Shown: positions 10,044 to 22,015 of the stretch, piece by piece
Layout of the letters: every line of letters starts with the position of its first letter
How positions within the stretch are numbered: position 1 is the stretch's first letter
Origin: Podospora pseudoanserina
Lineage: Eukaryota > Ascomycota > Sordariomycetes > Sordariales > Podosporaceae
NCBI RefSeq assembly: GCF_035222485.1
Contig: NC_085922.1
Location: forward strand, 759,001-823,000
DNA length: 64,000 bases
Reading direction: 5' to 3'
Notes under the pieces: generated by a model
The model's input: only the letters and a program-made list of their open reading frames with translations
Databases searched by the model: none
Told to the model about the DNA's origin: nothing
Made by a program: the position numbers and the translations under genes

Positions 10044-12689
10044 TGACTCTGATGCACCGGTCCAAACGTGGCACGGACATGTGCTCCCGGGTCAGCAGAC
10101 TGTTAAGTTAGTGTAGTCCAGGAACGAGATGGCAGGGCAGGGAGGCGGCGGATGTCAGCGTGGAAGTCTGGACCGTTTGCAAAAACCGGTCCCCGGGAGT
10201 GTTGCAATCGCCTATGCAGTGCATCTCAGTTTGACCGTAATATTGCGCCGCGACGTGACGTCGTTCCTTCTCCCCATCGGCTTGTGGGACTTGGGTTTTT
10301 CTGGTAAAGAACCCCGGGCAGTGGAAACACGGGCGCGGAGGGATGGGAAAGAGCCCACCTCACCCACGGTCACGGTCAAGCTGGAAGCTCCCAGCTGAGA
10401 AGGGATGAGAAAAGTACTATCCGCGTCTGGCCGAGGGTGGGCTCCAAAGAAAAGTGGCCTGAAGAAGGCAATATGAGTAGATGAGCAAGAACGACACGCC
10501 GTCAATTTTTGGAAACAAAAGCAGGGGGGTTGTATTCGGAGCCGAGACCACGAGTCCGCTATATTGCCCGCCATGCTATCTTTTTTTTTTCTTTTTCGCT
10601 CGGTGTATCCTCGCCGTGAAGATGGTGGGCAGGCCTAGCACCCATTGGGATTCGGTACCTCAGAGAGAGGGTTGCGCTGGCCCGTTGTTCCCGGATAGCG
10701 GAGAGCACCTCTCCTTGGCTTCCCCCAGCGGGTGCCCACATGAAGAGAAAAGGGCTATGGAAGCAAAGCAAGCAAGGCTGGGCAAACCAAGAGCCAGACT
10801 AACACTGAATTGGTGTTCTGTCCGGTCATTGGGCGGGTAAATGAGAAAATGTACGAATTCCGTCCGGGTGCCCCATTCTACCCACGGTTAATAAACGAGA
10901 TAGTGGCACTTAGCTGCTTGCCCACGCCCATAATCATGGCTCATATTGCCACCAGCACCCAGAGAACGGGAATAGAACTGATTGTTCTTTTCTGAGCTCG
11001 ACGTCGCACTGGGACAATTGGCTGAGAAGCAGCAAATATGAGAGATATGAGAGGCCAGATACTTGGCATCGAAAATAGAGCCTGTCAGGGTCTCGGGGTT
11101 TGGAAGCGGAGAAGGGCGGAGCGCGAACTGCTCCATGGATACTCTCTGTCAGGTAAGAGCAGCCGAGCACCATCCGCTGACCAGACATGGTTCAGGACTG
11201 GAGTGCCGACCATATTGACGCCATCACCGTTCTTCGGTGTCCAAAAGATGCAAGTCTTGTTCGGACGAGAAGCGACGAAGGAGGGTAGAAAAGGAGTGGA
11301 AAACCTCCCGAGGTGGACGAGGTTGCACTGTCTGCCAAGACGGGAGTCGATTGCGGGGGACAGCATCCCAGCAAGAAGCCAAAAATAGACGGGCAAGGAT
11401 TCTGCTTCTTCTTCTGGGGTGTCCACTACTAGCAAATATTCAACTTGAACATTCCGCCATTCTCAGAGAGAGCCGAACAGACGGAGTATCTAGGGAAAAT
11501 CCAGGCCTTTAGTCAGACCGGAGATACACTTTGAATAGGTACCCAGGTAAGCGCTTCCATTACCACTACTTGAGCCAGGAGGTGACCTATCAACCACCGA
11601 ACATTCTCCATATCCAGCAAACCCCCAAGTCCGGTCGCCGGTCAAAACTATCCACAACCTTCCCTGGTTCAACCGCCATCCGATTCCTCCTTCTGACCAG
11701 ACCTACATAAAACTGAAGTCCTGCCGTCACCTTCCTCTCTAGTCAACGGGACTTGACCAAACATTGCTCCCACCACCCCACTGGATCTACAGTTTCATGG
11801 CAGTGAGTGACGTTTTCCCAGAAAATCAAGCACGCTTCAATTGCATGGCGGCCGCGGCACACGGAATATGCCATGCCGCCTGCTTCCCCTTGTTCTTTCT
11901 GCATTGCACCGCATTGCACATCGCCGTGGCATGCATTTGACAACCCGTTGTTCCGGTGCGGGCTGCTGGCTTACACGTAGATCTCCACCACCACAAACCG
12001 GGATCAAAGGACCCCGAAAAGGGGGAACACCACTTACACATTGAGTGGTAGTTCATGGAACATGATCACGAGTAAACTTTCAGTCAGACTAAGGGATAGA
12101 CCCCGTCAAACGCTCACCCATGGCGTTAAAAAAGGTTCACCCACATCCCAAACCATGTTTCTACAACTCCCACCATATTTCTACTCTTCTCGGGCCACTT
12201 GACGACCCCCCGCAAACAAGCCCTTACATCACACAGTAACACGTCCCCATACAACACTAGCCCAGATCCTTTCCTCCGCCTTACCATCCATCACCACTGC
12301 AACTATCACCGTATCATCATCACCTTCACCGTCGTCTCAACCGTGACCTAACCCTGTTATCAACAAGACTCCACTCGCACATCACAGACATATAAAATTT
12401 GATCAGCACAATCTTCCTGCTTGGAACTGAGGTGGATACAACAAGGTTGCGTGAGGAAGATAAGAGAGAGAAAAGAGCTGGCTAGATACAGGAAGAAGAC
12501 CAAGACCATGGCACCGACCCTGCCCGGTTCAAAGCAACACAGGTTCAACCAGACTGGTAGAGCCCTAACCCTAGGCATGAGAGACCATGACACTTCCCCA
12601 ACATCTTAATCTCGAATTGACATTTCCACTAAAAGATCTCGTACAAATCCATCCCATTTGGACCCCACCCCCTCTCCCCTTCAATCTAT
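10044..12689. other. Long intergenic region, no gene seen
   Basis: About 2.6 kb with only short, poor frames on both strands. It contains a T-rich tract near 10580. It separates the two secreted-protein genes and may hold regulatory sequence for the first, plus the 3' end of the second. Confidence 0.45.
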
Positions 12690-14087
12690 CTACCTCTCAG
12701 GCCCCCCCCCCCTAACCACCGTAGAACACTCCAACCCCGTCTCAGTCCTCACCTCACCAACCGTAACGGTCGTCCTCGCCTCAATCACAACCCCCGGCCC
12801 GCCCACAAGCACAACCTTGAAGTTGGGACACTCACACGCAACAACCCTCGTAGCCCTCGCCGTCGCAGCAAACACCGTCGCCGTCTGAAAGCCTGTCATC
12901 TTGCTAAAGATCGTCTCTGTCTGCGTGCAGCCCCCCGGCGAATCCGCAGAGCGGAACCACGATATGGATGGAAACGGCCTGTAGCCGATCCATCCTGGGC
13001 GGTTCGTTGATGATGGGAGAACAGCGGTGGGCAGCTCGGGTTCAAATCCGGCTGTTGGTGTTGATGGAGCGGTATCGACTTCTAGGGTAGGTGAATAAGA
13101 TGAAACAAACTGAACCGATGCCGATGGTAGTGGTGCATCGTCCTCGTCATCGTTCAGTAGCTCAGTGTCAATGGTCTTGATTCTGGTGAATCTGATCCTT
13201 GTTCGCAACAGGGTTGTCGTTCGGGCGGGCTCCTCCATCGTGGTCACCGGCGCGCCGTTGCGGGGAAAGGACAGGACAGGTCCTGTAACGGTGATGAGCG
13301 TAGATATGGGGAGGTGGTGGTGGATAGTGGTGACTGAGCAGAGCGCTTTGGTCTCATCGTTCTCGCCCTCGGCTGAGGAGGAGTACGGGCATTCCACCAT
13401 CTCTGCAGAAGGTGCTGTGAGGTGGAATCTGTAAATGGACTGAGTGACAGTAAGCTCTAGCGTAGAGGGCGATGATGTGATGGTGGAAGCAGCAACCGAG
13501 ACCGAAGTTGGTACCACAGGTGCGATCAACCTCGTCGCCACCACGGCTGAGAGTTCTGAATCTGCAGGCGAGGTGCTGGAATTAGCCGTTGCAGTTGATG
13601 AATCGAGGCTGCTGGTTGGCAATGCAAGTGAGGAGGTTGGGATTGGCGGTGAAGAGGTGGGTGTTGGCAGCGAGGACGTGGTCGTTGGCACCGACAAGGT
13701 TGGCTTCGCTGCAATGGAGGAGCTTTGGGGTGTTGATATGTAACTCAGTATGCTCGGGCTGGTAGATGGCACTGCGGTTGGCCACCACAGCTCTTCACCA
13801 CCGAGGTACTCGCAAATCTCAGGATACTTGTGTGCATAGGGCCCAGCACACAGCTCCCGAAGCTTTTCCAGGACCTTTGGGACATCTTCCTCTGCCGCTG
13901 CCAGCACATCGATTGGATTGGAGTTGACCGTCACGACGGTCCTAATCGGATTCGCGGTCCATGCAGCGAGTTCCTGAACGTCGGGGCCCGTGGTTAGTGG
14001 GTAAGATGTCGGTGTCGACAACAAACTGCTGGCAGTGACAGAGGTAGCCGCCACAGTCGCGGCCACCGCGAATATGGCCGTGATCAT
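12690..14087 (-). CDS. Secreted Ser/Thr-rich cell-wall-type protein
   Basis: One frame of 465 residues. It starts with a signal peptide (MITAIFAVAATVAATSVTAS). The middle (about 115-230) is dense in Ser, Thr and Pro (for example STSPSILSYISTPQSSS), as in heavily O-mannosylated wall proteins. Downstream are several short beta-like segments with cysteines: MVECPYSSS, ALCSVTTIHHH, GGCTQTETIF and VVACECPNFKVVLVGG. The pattern of paired Thr-rich strands and V-x-C-x-C/G-C is like that of the secreted protein at 8991-9926, which suggests the same broad class, though the sequences are not close copies. No clear catalytic domain or GPI site is seen. A role in the wall or extracellular matrix is inferred. 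Confidence 0.7.
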   Translation of the reverse strand: MITAIFAVAATVAATSVTASSLLSTPTSYPLTTGPDVQELAAWTANPIRTVVTVNSNPIDVLAAAEEDVPKVLEKLRELCAGPYAHKYPEICEYLGGEELWWPTAVPSTSPSILSYISTPQSSSIAAKPTLSVPTTTSSLPTPTSSPPIPTSSLALPTSSLDSSTATANSSTSPADSELSAVVATRLIAPVVPTSVSVAASTITSSPSTLELTVTQSIYRFHLTAPSAEMVECPYSSSAEGENDETKALCSVTTIHHHLPISTLITVTGPVLSFPRNGAPVTTMEEPARTTTLLRTRIRFTRIKTIDTELLNDDEDDAPLPSASVQFVSSYSPTLEVDTAPSTPTAGFEPELPTAVLPSSTNRPGWIGYRPFPSISWFRSADSPGGCTQTETIFSKMTGFQTATVFAATARATRVVACECPNFKVVLVGGPGVVIEARTTVTVGEVRTETGLECSTVVRGGGPER

Positions 14088-14204
14088 GGACGTTTCATGA
14101 GCGACAAGGCCGTGCCTGGACAGAGAAGAGGTCGGGGGATGGCGACACGCATCGCAGGTTGCGGTATCGTGGTGGGCACCCCCTGGTGAACACCGTATTT
14201 ACTC

Positions 14205-14212
14205 ATATATAG
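14205..14212 (-). promoter_or_regulatory. TATA box for the Ser/Thr-rich protein gene
   Basis: On the minus strand CTATATATGAG lies about 120 bp upstream of the start codon at 14087, the same spacing as in the other secreted-protein gene. Confidence 0.5.
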
Positions 14213-14576
14213 AGTGACTCTTGTCCGGAAATCGACATCCTCAAGACGCCACGGCTGTCGTTGACGCCTCCCATCCCATCCACCGCTAGGGGAGGTGGAC
14301 ACGAGCTTTTCTGTCGTGGCGTGAGGGGTAAAAGCCCGAACCGGACTTCAGTGGCACTTTTACAGCTGGTCGACTGCCCACCGAATGTGTTCTAACGGAA
14401 TGTATCAGTAGTTGCACACGCCAAAGCTGGATGACCGGAAACCTTACTGGGGCTCTGGTGGAAAAGGACTGCTGGCATGGATCCATCACCACATGGTGGC
14501 GTCCTCGTGGCTCTTCAGAGGCGTCGTGATGCATGGCATGGACAGATAAAAAGGCGCTTTCATTTGGCCGGTCTCA
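14213..14576. other. Short intergenic region, no gene seen
   Basis: This lies between the wall-protein promoter and the 3' end of the transcription factor gene. Short frames here have no support. Confidence 0.4.
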
Positions 14577-17523
14577 TCACGTCCCTATAAAAAAGTCGGC
14601 GTTGTGAAAGTTAAAGATGGAGTCGAAGCCTTGATCACAGAGCTGAAAAATTCCACGTTAGCAACAGTCCCCTTGACAGTCTTGCATTCACCACTTACCG
14701 AGCCTTCGCTATCCCACCCGTAGCTGTAATCCATCTTGGAGTCTTCGAATGGGTTTCTCCCGGGTCCGTATCCACCATTCAATGCAGCCCCGATCATGGA
14801 AAGAGGTAGCTTTCCGCCAGCAGCCTCCTGCAGCAGGTGCCAGCACTGGCCCAGCTCATCTGCGATGGAAGCCAGCACCTGCTCCTCCGCCTCAGCATCA
14901 GAAGCGCCATTCTGGAGAGCCTGGACCTGACTCCAGAGAGCAGAGTACATGAGATATCCCTTGATATTTGTCTCTCCCATTCGGATACGGCGCACTGTCC
15001 ACCCGATGGAGTACTTGACAGCGTCGAGCAGATCCTGGCGCGGGGCAGCGCCACTTCCAATGCTAAGGGGACCCGTTGTGCCCAAATCCGCCTCGGAACC
15101 CGGCCTTTCAAGCACATGGTCGAGGTTCATACTCTGGCGGAATGACCGGTCCTCCTGCACCTGCCACAACAGCTCCAAACAAATGGTCAAAACAGCGAGC
15201 GTGGGGACTGACCGGAATGCCCCATACCCGCAGGTGGACAACCTCGTAAAGTCATCAGTTTCCCGGGCGGTCCCCGAGTCCCCAGCCGGTGACCCGGTAG
15301 CAAAGGCCCGATACAATTTCAACGATGTCTCTACACACATCTTGCGTGCAAAGTAGTAGGCTGGATTATGCTGCGCCGCCCACAGCCATGGGTGATTCAG
15401 AGCCAGAAAGAAACGATGCACCATATGCTCGGCCAGTCGAAGCTGAAACAAAGACAGACGCCTCGGGAGGATGCCAGCAGGATCGTACGACTGCTGGAGT
15501 GTGGCCGATAGTGCTCGACAGGCGGCGGTGAGTTCCGTGTTCCATTTCAGAGTCTCCTCGTACGTGGCTGGCGCTTTGAAGTGGTTAACATACTGCGCAA
15601 TCGCCAGTCTAGTCGGAAACGACCGTAGGAGAGCGAGCTGGACTGAAGTTTGTGTAAAGGTCCCCGGAGATCTGGGGTTTGGAGGAGGTTTATCGCCCTC
15701 GCACAGCTGGTCATCGTCGTAATTATTTGGCGGCCGAGTATCATAATCAGACACCGATATGAGGGGCGGACCACCAGAGTCCAAGCTCGACTGCAGCGTC
15801 ATTTCCAACACGGTCGCCCACAGCCGTCTTCTCATCTCTGCCCGAAACACCGACATAGCAGGCAAGCTATCCGGGTCACGGTGGAGTCCCATGTACATTG
15901 CCGTCCGCAACAGAGGCCCGGCGCTGATCCAGGTCAGGTCACACTCGACACCGCATGTCTCTCTGGCAATGTGCAGCAGACACATGGTCTGAAGGCCCGA
16001 CATGTTCAACCTGGCCTTCTCACAGGGTGAGGCGAGCCAGGCCTGGGCCTCGTATATCCACTGGGCAGCAGACGGTCGGAGAGCAGCCACATCATCCTGG
16101 AAGCACGTGCCAATGGCCATACACAACTGAAACTGAGCAATGAAGGCCGGGCTTGCCGCCGTGCGGTTCTCCCAGAAGTGGTTGTACTCTCGCCAGAAAC
16201 TTGGCTGGTGCAGGATTCGGTAGACGCTTTCAAAGGTTCGGAAATACGCCTCCACCAACCGACGGGCTACGCTCTCATGTGGAACGTCGCTGCCGAGCTG
16301 GAAGCCAACATGAGGAGGGACCTTTTGAGATTTAATCACCCTACAGAGATCTTTGCACTTCTTTAAGAGAAAGTAGATGTCTGAGTCTCTGTCCGATTCA
16401 ATCCTCTTGGCAAGATTGATGATCAGGGGGAACTGCAGCAAAAACATCAGATCAACCAGTCAGCCAACCAGCAAATGTTCACGTCATCGAACCTGGAGTG
16501 GAGACAGGACCCCCGGGGAACCAAAGGAACAGAAACAACGGAACAGCTACTCACAAACTTATCCCCATTTGCTAGGCAGGTCTTGGAGCCAGAACCCTGC
16601 GGACAATGCAGAGGTACGTGTGCATTTTGAGAAGTGTGTTGAGGGCGATCTGGATTCCTGAGGGCCTCGGCGAGTTGTTGCTCAAGTTGTTGGACCCTCT
16701 CGGCAAGTGCAGCCGTGCTGTTTCCGAATCCTGATGCCGAGTGGCTGGGGGTCAGTTCAAGGTGCCGAATGGCCGGGGTCGGGGCAGACACGGGCTCTGC
16801 CGTCCGGGCTGTTAGGATGGTAGTGGTGGAGTTGGTGGTTGTTGCTGAGCTGCTCCTTGGTCCTGGGTCTCGGTATGATGTTGGGTGGGAGGGAGGACTG
16901 AGGGCAGCGATTGTTGCTGTGGTCGTGCTGGTGCTGGTGCTGGTGCTGGTGCTGGTGCTGGTGCTGGTGCTGGTGCTGGTGCTGGTGGTAGAGGCACTGG
17001 ATGATGTGGTAGCGGCACCTGCTGCAACGGCTGTGGTGGTGTTGGCGGTGGCGGCACTGGTAGCGACAGGTCCAGGAACAGGCGCAGGGGCTAGTGACAC
17101 TTCTTTGTACGTGTAACCGGAGTCGGCGGCCAGCCGTTGTTCGGCAGTTGGGGAGTTGTCGGACTGAGCCGCAGCTGGCGCCGGGGAAAGCCTCCAGAGC
17201 CGGGGCTTCGGGCGCCGGGCCTCCTCATACGTGCAATTGACTATTTTGGACTTGAGGCAGCTGGCGCATGGCTCGTTGCGATCGCAGCGAATCTTGCGTG
17301 TTCGGCACTGGATGCACGAGAGGGCCGGACGGTTGCGCCGTCTGGGCTCGGTGAGCTTCCCGTGCCCGCCACCACCACCACCGCCAGCAGCGAGGGCACC
17401 ACCGGTGGGCGTGGATGGCGCAGGTCCAGGCGGTGTCGTTGCGGCTTCCCGGTCTCTGTCCGTGTCCACGTCCATGTCCATATCCATCCTGTCAACTAAC
17501 TGCTCGGCGTGGAGCCCGCACAA
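14577..17523 (-). CDS. Zn2Cys6 transcription factor with fungal-specific regulatory domain
   Basis: Three exons: 17523-16555, 16432-14699 and 14642-14577, giving 922 residues; Met at 17487 (MDMDMDVD) is an alternative start. The second intron (56 nt, GTAAGT, GCTAAC, TTTTTCAG) moves the stop from the apparent 14585 to 14577. The binuclear cluster has C70, C73, C80, C86, C89 and C97 (spacing 2-6-5-2-7) within ALSCIQCRTRKIRC, flanked by basic residues, so it should bind DNA as GAL4-type factors do. A long low-complexity linker with a Thr-Ser run (about 176-200) follows, then a short leucine-zipper-like stretch (LAERVQQLEQQLAEAL). Exon 2 encodes the fungal_trans (cd12148-type) region, with RRRLWATVLEMTLQSSLDSGGPP typical of the family. 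The regulated pathway is unknown. The adjoining secreted-protein genes are not obvious targets. Confidence 0.88.
16925..16988. repeat. Hexanucleotide microsatellite inside the transcription factor
   Basis: (GTGCTG)n, about ten units, read on the minus strand as alternating Thr-Ser codons. It lies in the disordered linker between zinc cluster and regulatory domain, so length changes stay in frame. Confidence 0.95.
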
Positions 17524-20500
17524 ATGCGCGTAGGTAACCTGGAAGGTAGGTGGGAGGTGAGATGTCAGAAAGTTGTTCGGTTAGGGAGCACCTCAAGGCA
17601 GGACAGGACCTATGTCAGGTTGGTATCGGTCGTCGGCGTTGGTGCCCTGTGTCGGGGTTGAGGAAGAATGGGAACCGAGCGGGCGGTTTGCCGAGGGAAT
17701 GACACCAAAGCCAAAAGAAACAAAACGGTAAAAATGATCGAGGTGGACTGGACAGGACAGGACAAGACAAGACAAGACAAGACAAGACAAGACAGGACAG
17801 GACAGGACAGGACAGGACAGGACTGGGCAGAAGCAAGAGAATCCTCGACAAGCAAGCAACACGCTCGCCCCGGCCCTTCGAAACTCCAATGAGCCTCACA
17901 GGGTCAAGCACAGGTAGGAAAACTCACGGGCATGCGACTGGCAGTGGGCAGGTCCGAGGTTTTTCGTCGCAAAGAGCCTGGCTTGGCTGCACTCCCACGC
18001 CCACGAGGATGGACTGCGTCAGATCGGCATCTCGGACAGAATGCGGGGGGCTGGAGCTAATCACCGATACTTGCCTGTTATGGGCTAACGTCGGGCACGA
18101 AATTCCGGGTATTGGGAGGGGGAAAGGCGCCATTCTTTTACTCTCTTTCCTTCAAAGGTACGGATACTCCGCGCGTGCGATATTACCCAGCTTCTCCGGA
18201 CCTAGCACCCAGCCCTGCCGTTGGAATGTACCAGGTAGGTAGGTAAGGCATGTAAGTACCTGCATGGCCGGCCAGTTGCACCCTGACTGCCTGACCTGAG
18301 CCACCTGCTTACAAACTTTAAACTTGTCAGCGGGAGCACGTTCTGTCCGTTTCCCTAGAAGACGCTTTTCTTTTGCTTCCATGTGATTGGAGACCGAGCT
18401 TGTCACTTTCCCGAGCACACGGAAACACCCGCCATCGCGCCCCCCCAACCGGTAAAACGGGGGGCTCGTCCACTGCCAAGAGTCCCTTGAATTCATGCAA
18501 ATCCCCAGTTTCCAGTGGGGCCATTTATCTCCGTTGCCGACCGGTTGGGTAGCACGGGAACAGGGGATCCGAGCCGAAGCCCAGTATCGGCTCGACGGCT
18601 GAGAGTTTGTCGTTTTTCTCTCCGAAAGACACATGTAGGTAACGGCCTCCGAACCACGAGGAAGAGATTTCCGCCCTGCTCACATCAGCAGGGCAGCCAC
18701 ACACACACTCGACACACCGCCATGCCCATCATGGAACTACACGGTCTATCGTCTGTATCGATATGCACATAGCTGTACAAAGCAGGCACAGCACCACTTG
18801 ATAATCCTCACCCGTCTTTTCTACTCAGATTCCAGCTACCTTATATTACAACCCAACCGATACCATCCAATCTCATATTCAAACGACCTTGTTGATATTT
18901 GCTAGCAGCAAGTGAGGGATTTCCGGCATCGCAACCACCCAGCGCAGCAGTTCCCCACCTGTGACATCCTGGACATCCGGAGTTACTTTGCACATACCGG
19001 CCGGAAATGTATACTTACCATCCAGAGACTCATTCATTTCATCATGCCAACTACAAACCCCAAAATATCCTCTCTCCTTCTCACACAATCCCATCCGACA
19101 TACCTACTACCTAGCATGAGGACTAGGTAGATACAAACATTCTAACCACCCCCGGTATACACCCTCCCTCCCCAAAAGGCACATAATCCCATCCACCGGC
19201 ACCATCGGACTCTCCTGTGGGGAAATCTTAACCCGTCTGCAAGAAAATAAATAAATAAACACACTCACTCCCACCCCGGGACGCGCGGGAGTTTTGTCCA
19301 TGTCACACACACCCATCCACCAGTCGGCTCACCCGATTTCCTTATTGTCATCAGCCCCCCCAAAAAAATGTTATCTCCGCCCCGGCCGGTACCCCCAGCC
19401 CAATGCAAAACGTACCTTGCAAATGGCCGGTCGGATACGGTCAATGGCATAGTGTATATGTGAGAGAGATCCGGTGGATCCGCTGGTCGGATCTTATGGG
19501 TTGGGGGTCTTTTTTTTCTTGGTCAGTGTATGCGTAAGTGTAAGCTTGGTAGATCTGGTACTGTAAGAAAAATGCCGCCAAGAAAAGGTCAAGCTTTTGC
19601 CTAGATGGTTGATGGCTGCTTGGTGGTGTTTAGTCAGGGACTTGGGTTAATCATCGTCTCCATGATGGTCCTGTTCGGAATGATGAGGTTGGTTGGTTGG
19701 TTATATCTAGATGAGGCGGCACCGTTTGATAGCAGTGATGGTGGTGATATATCACGGCATGGGTAACCAAACTGGGTTCATCTGGCGGGGAGTGGCTGCA
19801 GCTTGGAATGCTGAACTGCATCTCCCTTCATGTAAACTGACAGTGTAAATGAAGCCCATCTGAAGGTGAATATATCTGAACGGCAGGAAATGCACACATT
19901 CTGCCTGAAATGGTCTGCAAGTAGACGGGTTAACGCTACCAACACCAATCGGTGAGACTCCTCAAGTGAACTACAGCAATAGAGCAAACCGGCACGAGGG
20001 GAGAATGTTCAGATATGTATGCATTGGTACTCTAATAGCAGCAAAGAAACATGCCAACGGGCTATGAAACAGTATGGGCTGGCAGATTGCTCCAAACAGT
20101 GCTCACGTTCCTGTGTTTTTATATGCTTCCTCCTCTGGTATTTGGTGTGTTGTGAGGTTGGTGCTGTCCTGGGCTTTGCTTCAAGACATATTTCGAGCAG
20201 CGGCCAAACTCCATGCTCGATTAAACAACCTCTACGCAATTATGGTAGACCAATGTACATAAAATGATAAAAAAAGACCTGTATTCCCGACACCGAGACG
20301 AAGCAAGCATTGCCCTTCAGTGTTCATTATACACGTGTTGGCCGGAGGTATCCGGGAGACTCTAACCAGTTGACCGTGACCACCGGTGGACGAATATGCA
20401 CCCACTACCGTGCTCCTGATGCCAGCTCCAGAGTGCCCCTTTTCCCTCCCCGACCCGCCCAATGTTTCGTATCCTTCTTCTATAAGCTGCGCCTGCCCGA

Positions 20501-20552
20501 TTCTGTTTTTCATCCGAATGTCATTTTACCGCCACCGACCGTTTCGCCCGAG
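17524..20552. other. 3-kb intergenic region with a pentanucleotide array, no gene seen
   Basis: Upstream of the transcription factor and downstream of the pyruvate dehydrogenase E2 gene, which also ends here. Frames are short and poor. It holds the microsatellite at 17751-17823 and otherwise simple pyrimidine- or purine-rich tracts. The length would suit a complex promoter and long leader for the regulator. Confidence 0.45.
17751..17823. repeat. Pentanucleotide array GACAG/GACAA
   Basis: About 14 units in three homogeneous blocks: GACAG at the left, GACAA in the centre, GACAG at the right. It lies about 230 bp upstream of the transcription factor start codon, in its promoter or leader. Confidence 0.95.
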
Positions 20553-22015
20553 TTAAAGAAGAAGCTCAAGAGGGTTCTCAATGACCTTCTTGAACTCGCG
20601 CATCCACTCGGCACCGACGGCACCGTCAACGACCTTGTGGTCGAAGCTGCCGGTGACGACGATCCGCTCCTCCCACTCGACGCCCGTGGTGCCATCCTCA
20701 TTCTCGACTGGGACGGCAACCTTCTGGGTGCTGCCGACAGCAAGGATGGCAGCCTGAGGGGGGTTGATGATGGCGGTGAAACGTTCGACAGCGGCGTTCA
20801 TGCCCATGTTGGAGATGGTGATGGTGCCGCCCTGGTACTCCTCGGGCTTGAGCTTGTTATCACGAGCCTTCTTGGCAAGCTCCTTGACGGAAGCCGAGAT
20901 GGTCTCCAGACCCTTAGACTCGACGTTGGTGACGATGGGGGTGATCAGGCCGGTGGGGGTGGCGACGGCGACGGAAACGTCAACATTGTTGAACTGGCGA
21001 ATAACGCCATCACGCCACGAGCTGTTGACGGCGGGGACCTTCTTGGAGGCAACGGCAATGGCCTTGATCAAGAAGTCGTTGACAGAAAGCTTGTACCGGC
21101 CCTCGGCGGAGCTGTTGAGAGCCTGGCGGAGTTTGAGGAGCTTGCCGACGGAGAGGCTGGAAGAGACAAAGTAGTGGGGGTTGTCAACAATAGAGGACTG
21201 GAGACGCGAAGCGATGGACTTGCGCATGCCGCTGATAGGGGTGTCCTGGTAAGAGGCAGCAGACGCAGCACCGGCGGCGGCAGGGGAGGACTGGGCCTTC
21301 TTGACATCCTCCTCGGTGATCTTGCCACCCGGGCCAGTACCCTTGAGGCCCTTGATCGAGATACCATTCTCAATAGCAAGCCTCTTGGCGGCGGCAGAGA
21401 TGTTGGGCTCGCGATCGAGGGCAGGCTCGAGCCTGCCGCTGGGTCCGGTCGATTCGGGCTCGGGGGCCGGAGTGGGCGCCGGGGTAGGGGCGGAAGACTC
21501 GGACTCGGACTTCTGCTCCTTCTTGGGAGCCGGGGCCGAAGCATCACCACCGGCATCCTCGAGCGAGAAGCTCTCAAAGGCACTGATGTCGGTTCCCTCA
21601 TCGACCAAGATGGCAATTGGCTGTGGGTGGGGAGCATGAGTTAGTCGTCATGTGTCAAGTGGATTCGGGATTCGGGACGGTGGGGAATGACGATATAGCT
21701 TACATTGCCAACAGCGACATCCTTCGCGCCCGTGTCCTTGAGGACCTTGGCCAAAACACCCTCTTCCTGGAACTCAAAGTCCATCTGGGCCTTGTCGGTC
21801 TCGATCTCGACAAGGACCTCGCCGGGGGCGATGCTGTCACCGGGCTTCTTGTTCCAGGCGCCGATATTTCCCGCCGTCATGGTAGGAGATAAGGCGGGCA
21901 TCTTGACAACGGTGTGCGGGGGGTACGAAGCGTACCATCTTGTCAGGCTGGGGAGGGCGACGCGGGCAAGGCGGACATGCTGAACAGCTTGCCTTCTGAG
22001 GACGGGAACAAGCAT
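20553..22015 (-). CDS. Dihydrolipoyllysine acetyltransferase (E2) of pyruvate dehydrogenase, mitochondrial
   Basis: Two exons, 22015-21704 and 21620-20553, give 459 residues. The joint at codon 104 restores the lipoyl domain ([13 protein letters not shown]). The N-terminus is a basic mitochondrial targeting sequence ([20 protein letters not shown]). The lipoyl domain spans about 35-110 with the lipoylated lysine K75 in IETDKAQM. An Ala/Pro/Glu-rich linker leads to a peripheral-subunit-binding domain (about 165-205, [14 protein letters not shown]). The catalytic acyltransferase domain ends with the active-site motif HKVVDG (H432, D436). It transfers acetyl groups from the lipoyl arm to CoA in the pyruvate dehydrogenase core. 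The short linker and LELLL end are as in fungal E2 proteins (yeast Lat1/Pda2, Neurospora mrp-3). Divergent from SEC7. Confidence 0.95.

Noticed and set aside
20310-21644. 444-codon open frame on the plus strand
   Set aside because: It is antisense to the E2 gene. The Gly/Asp/Val/Leu-rich composition is the mirror of a GC-rich coding frame, and no domain is seen.
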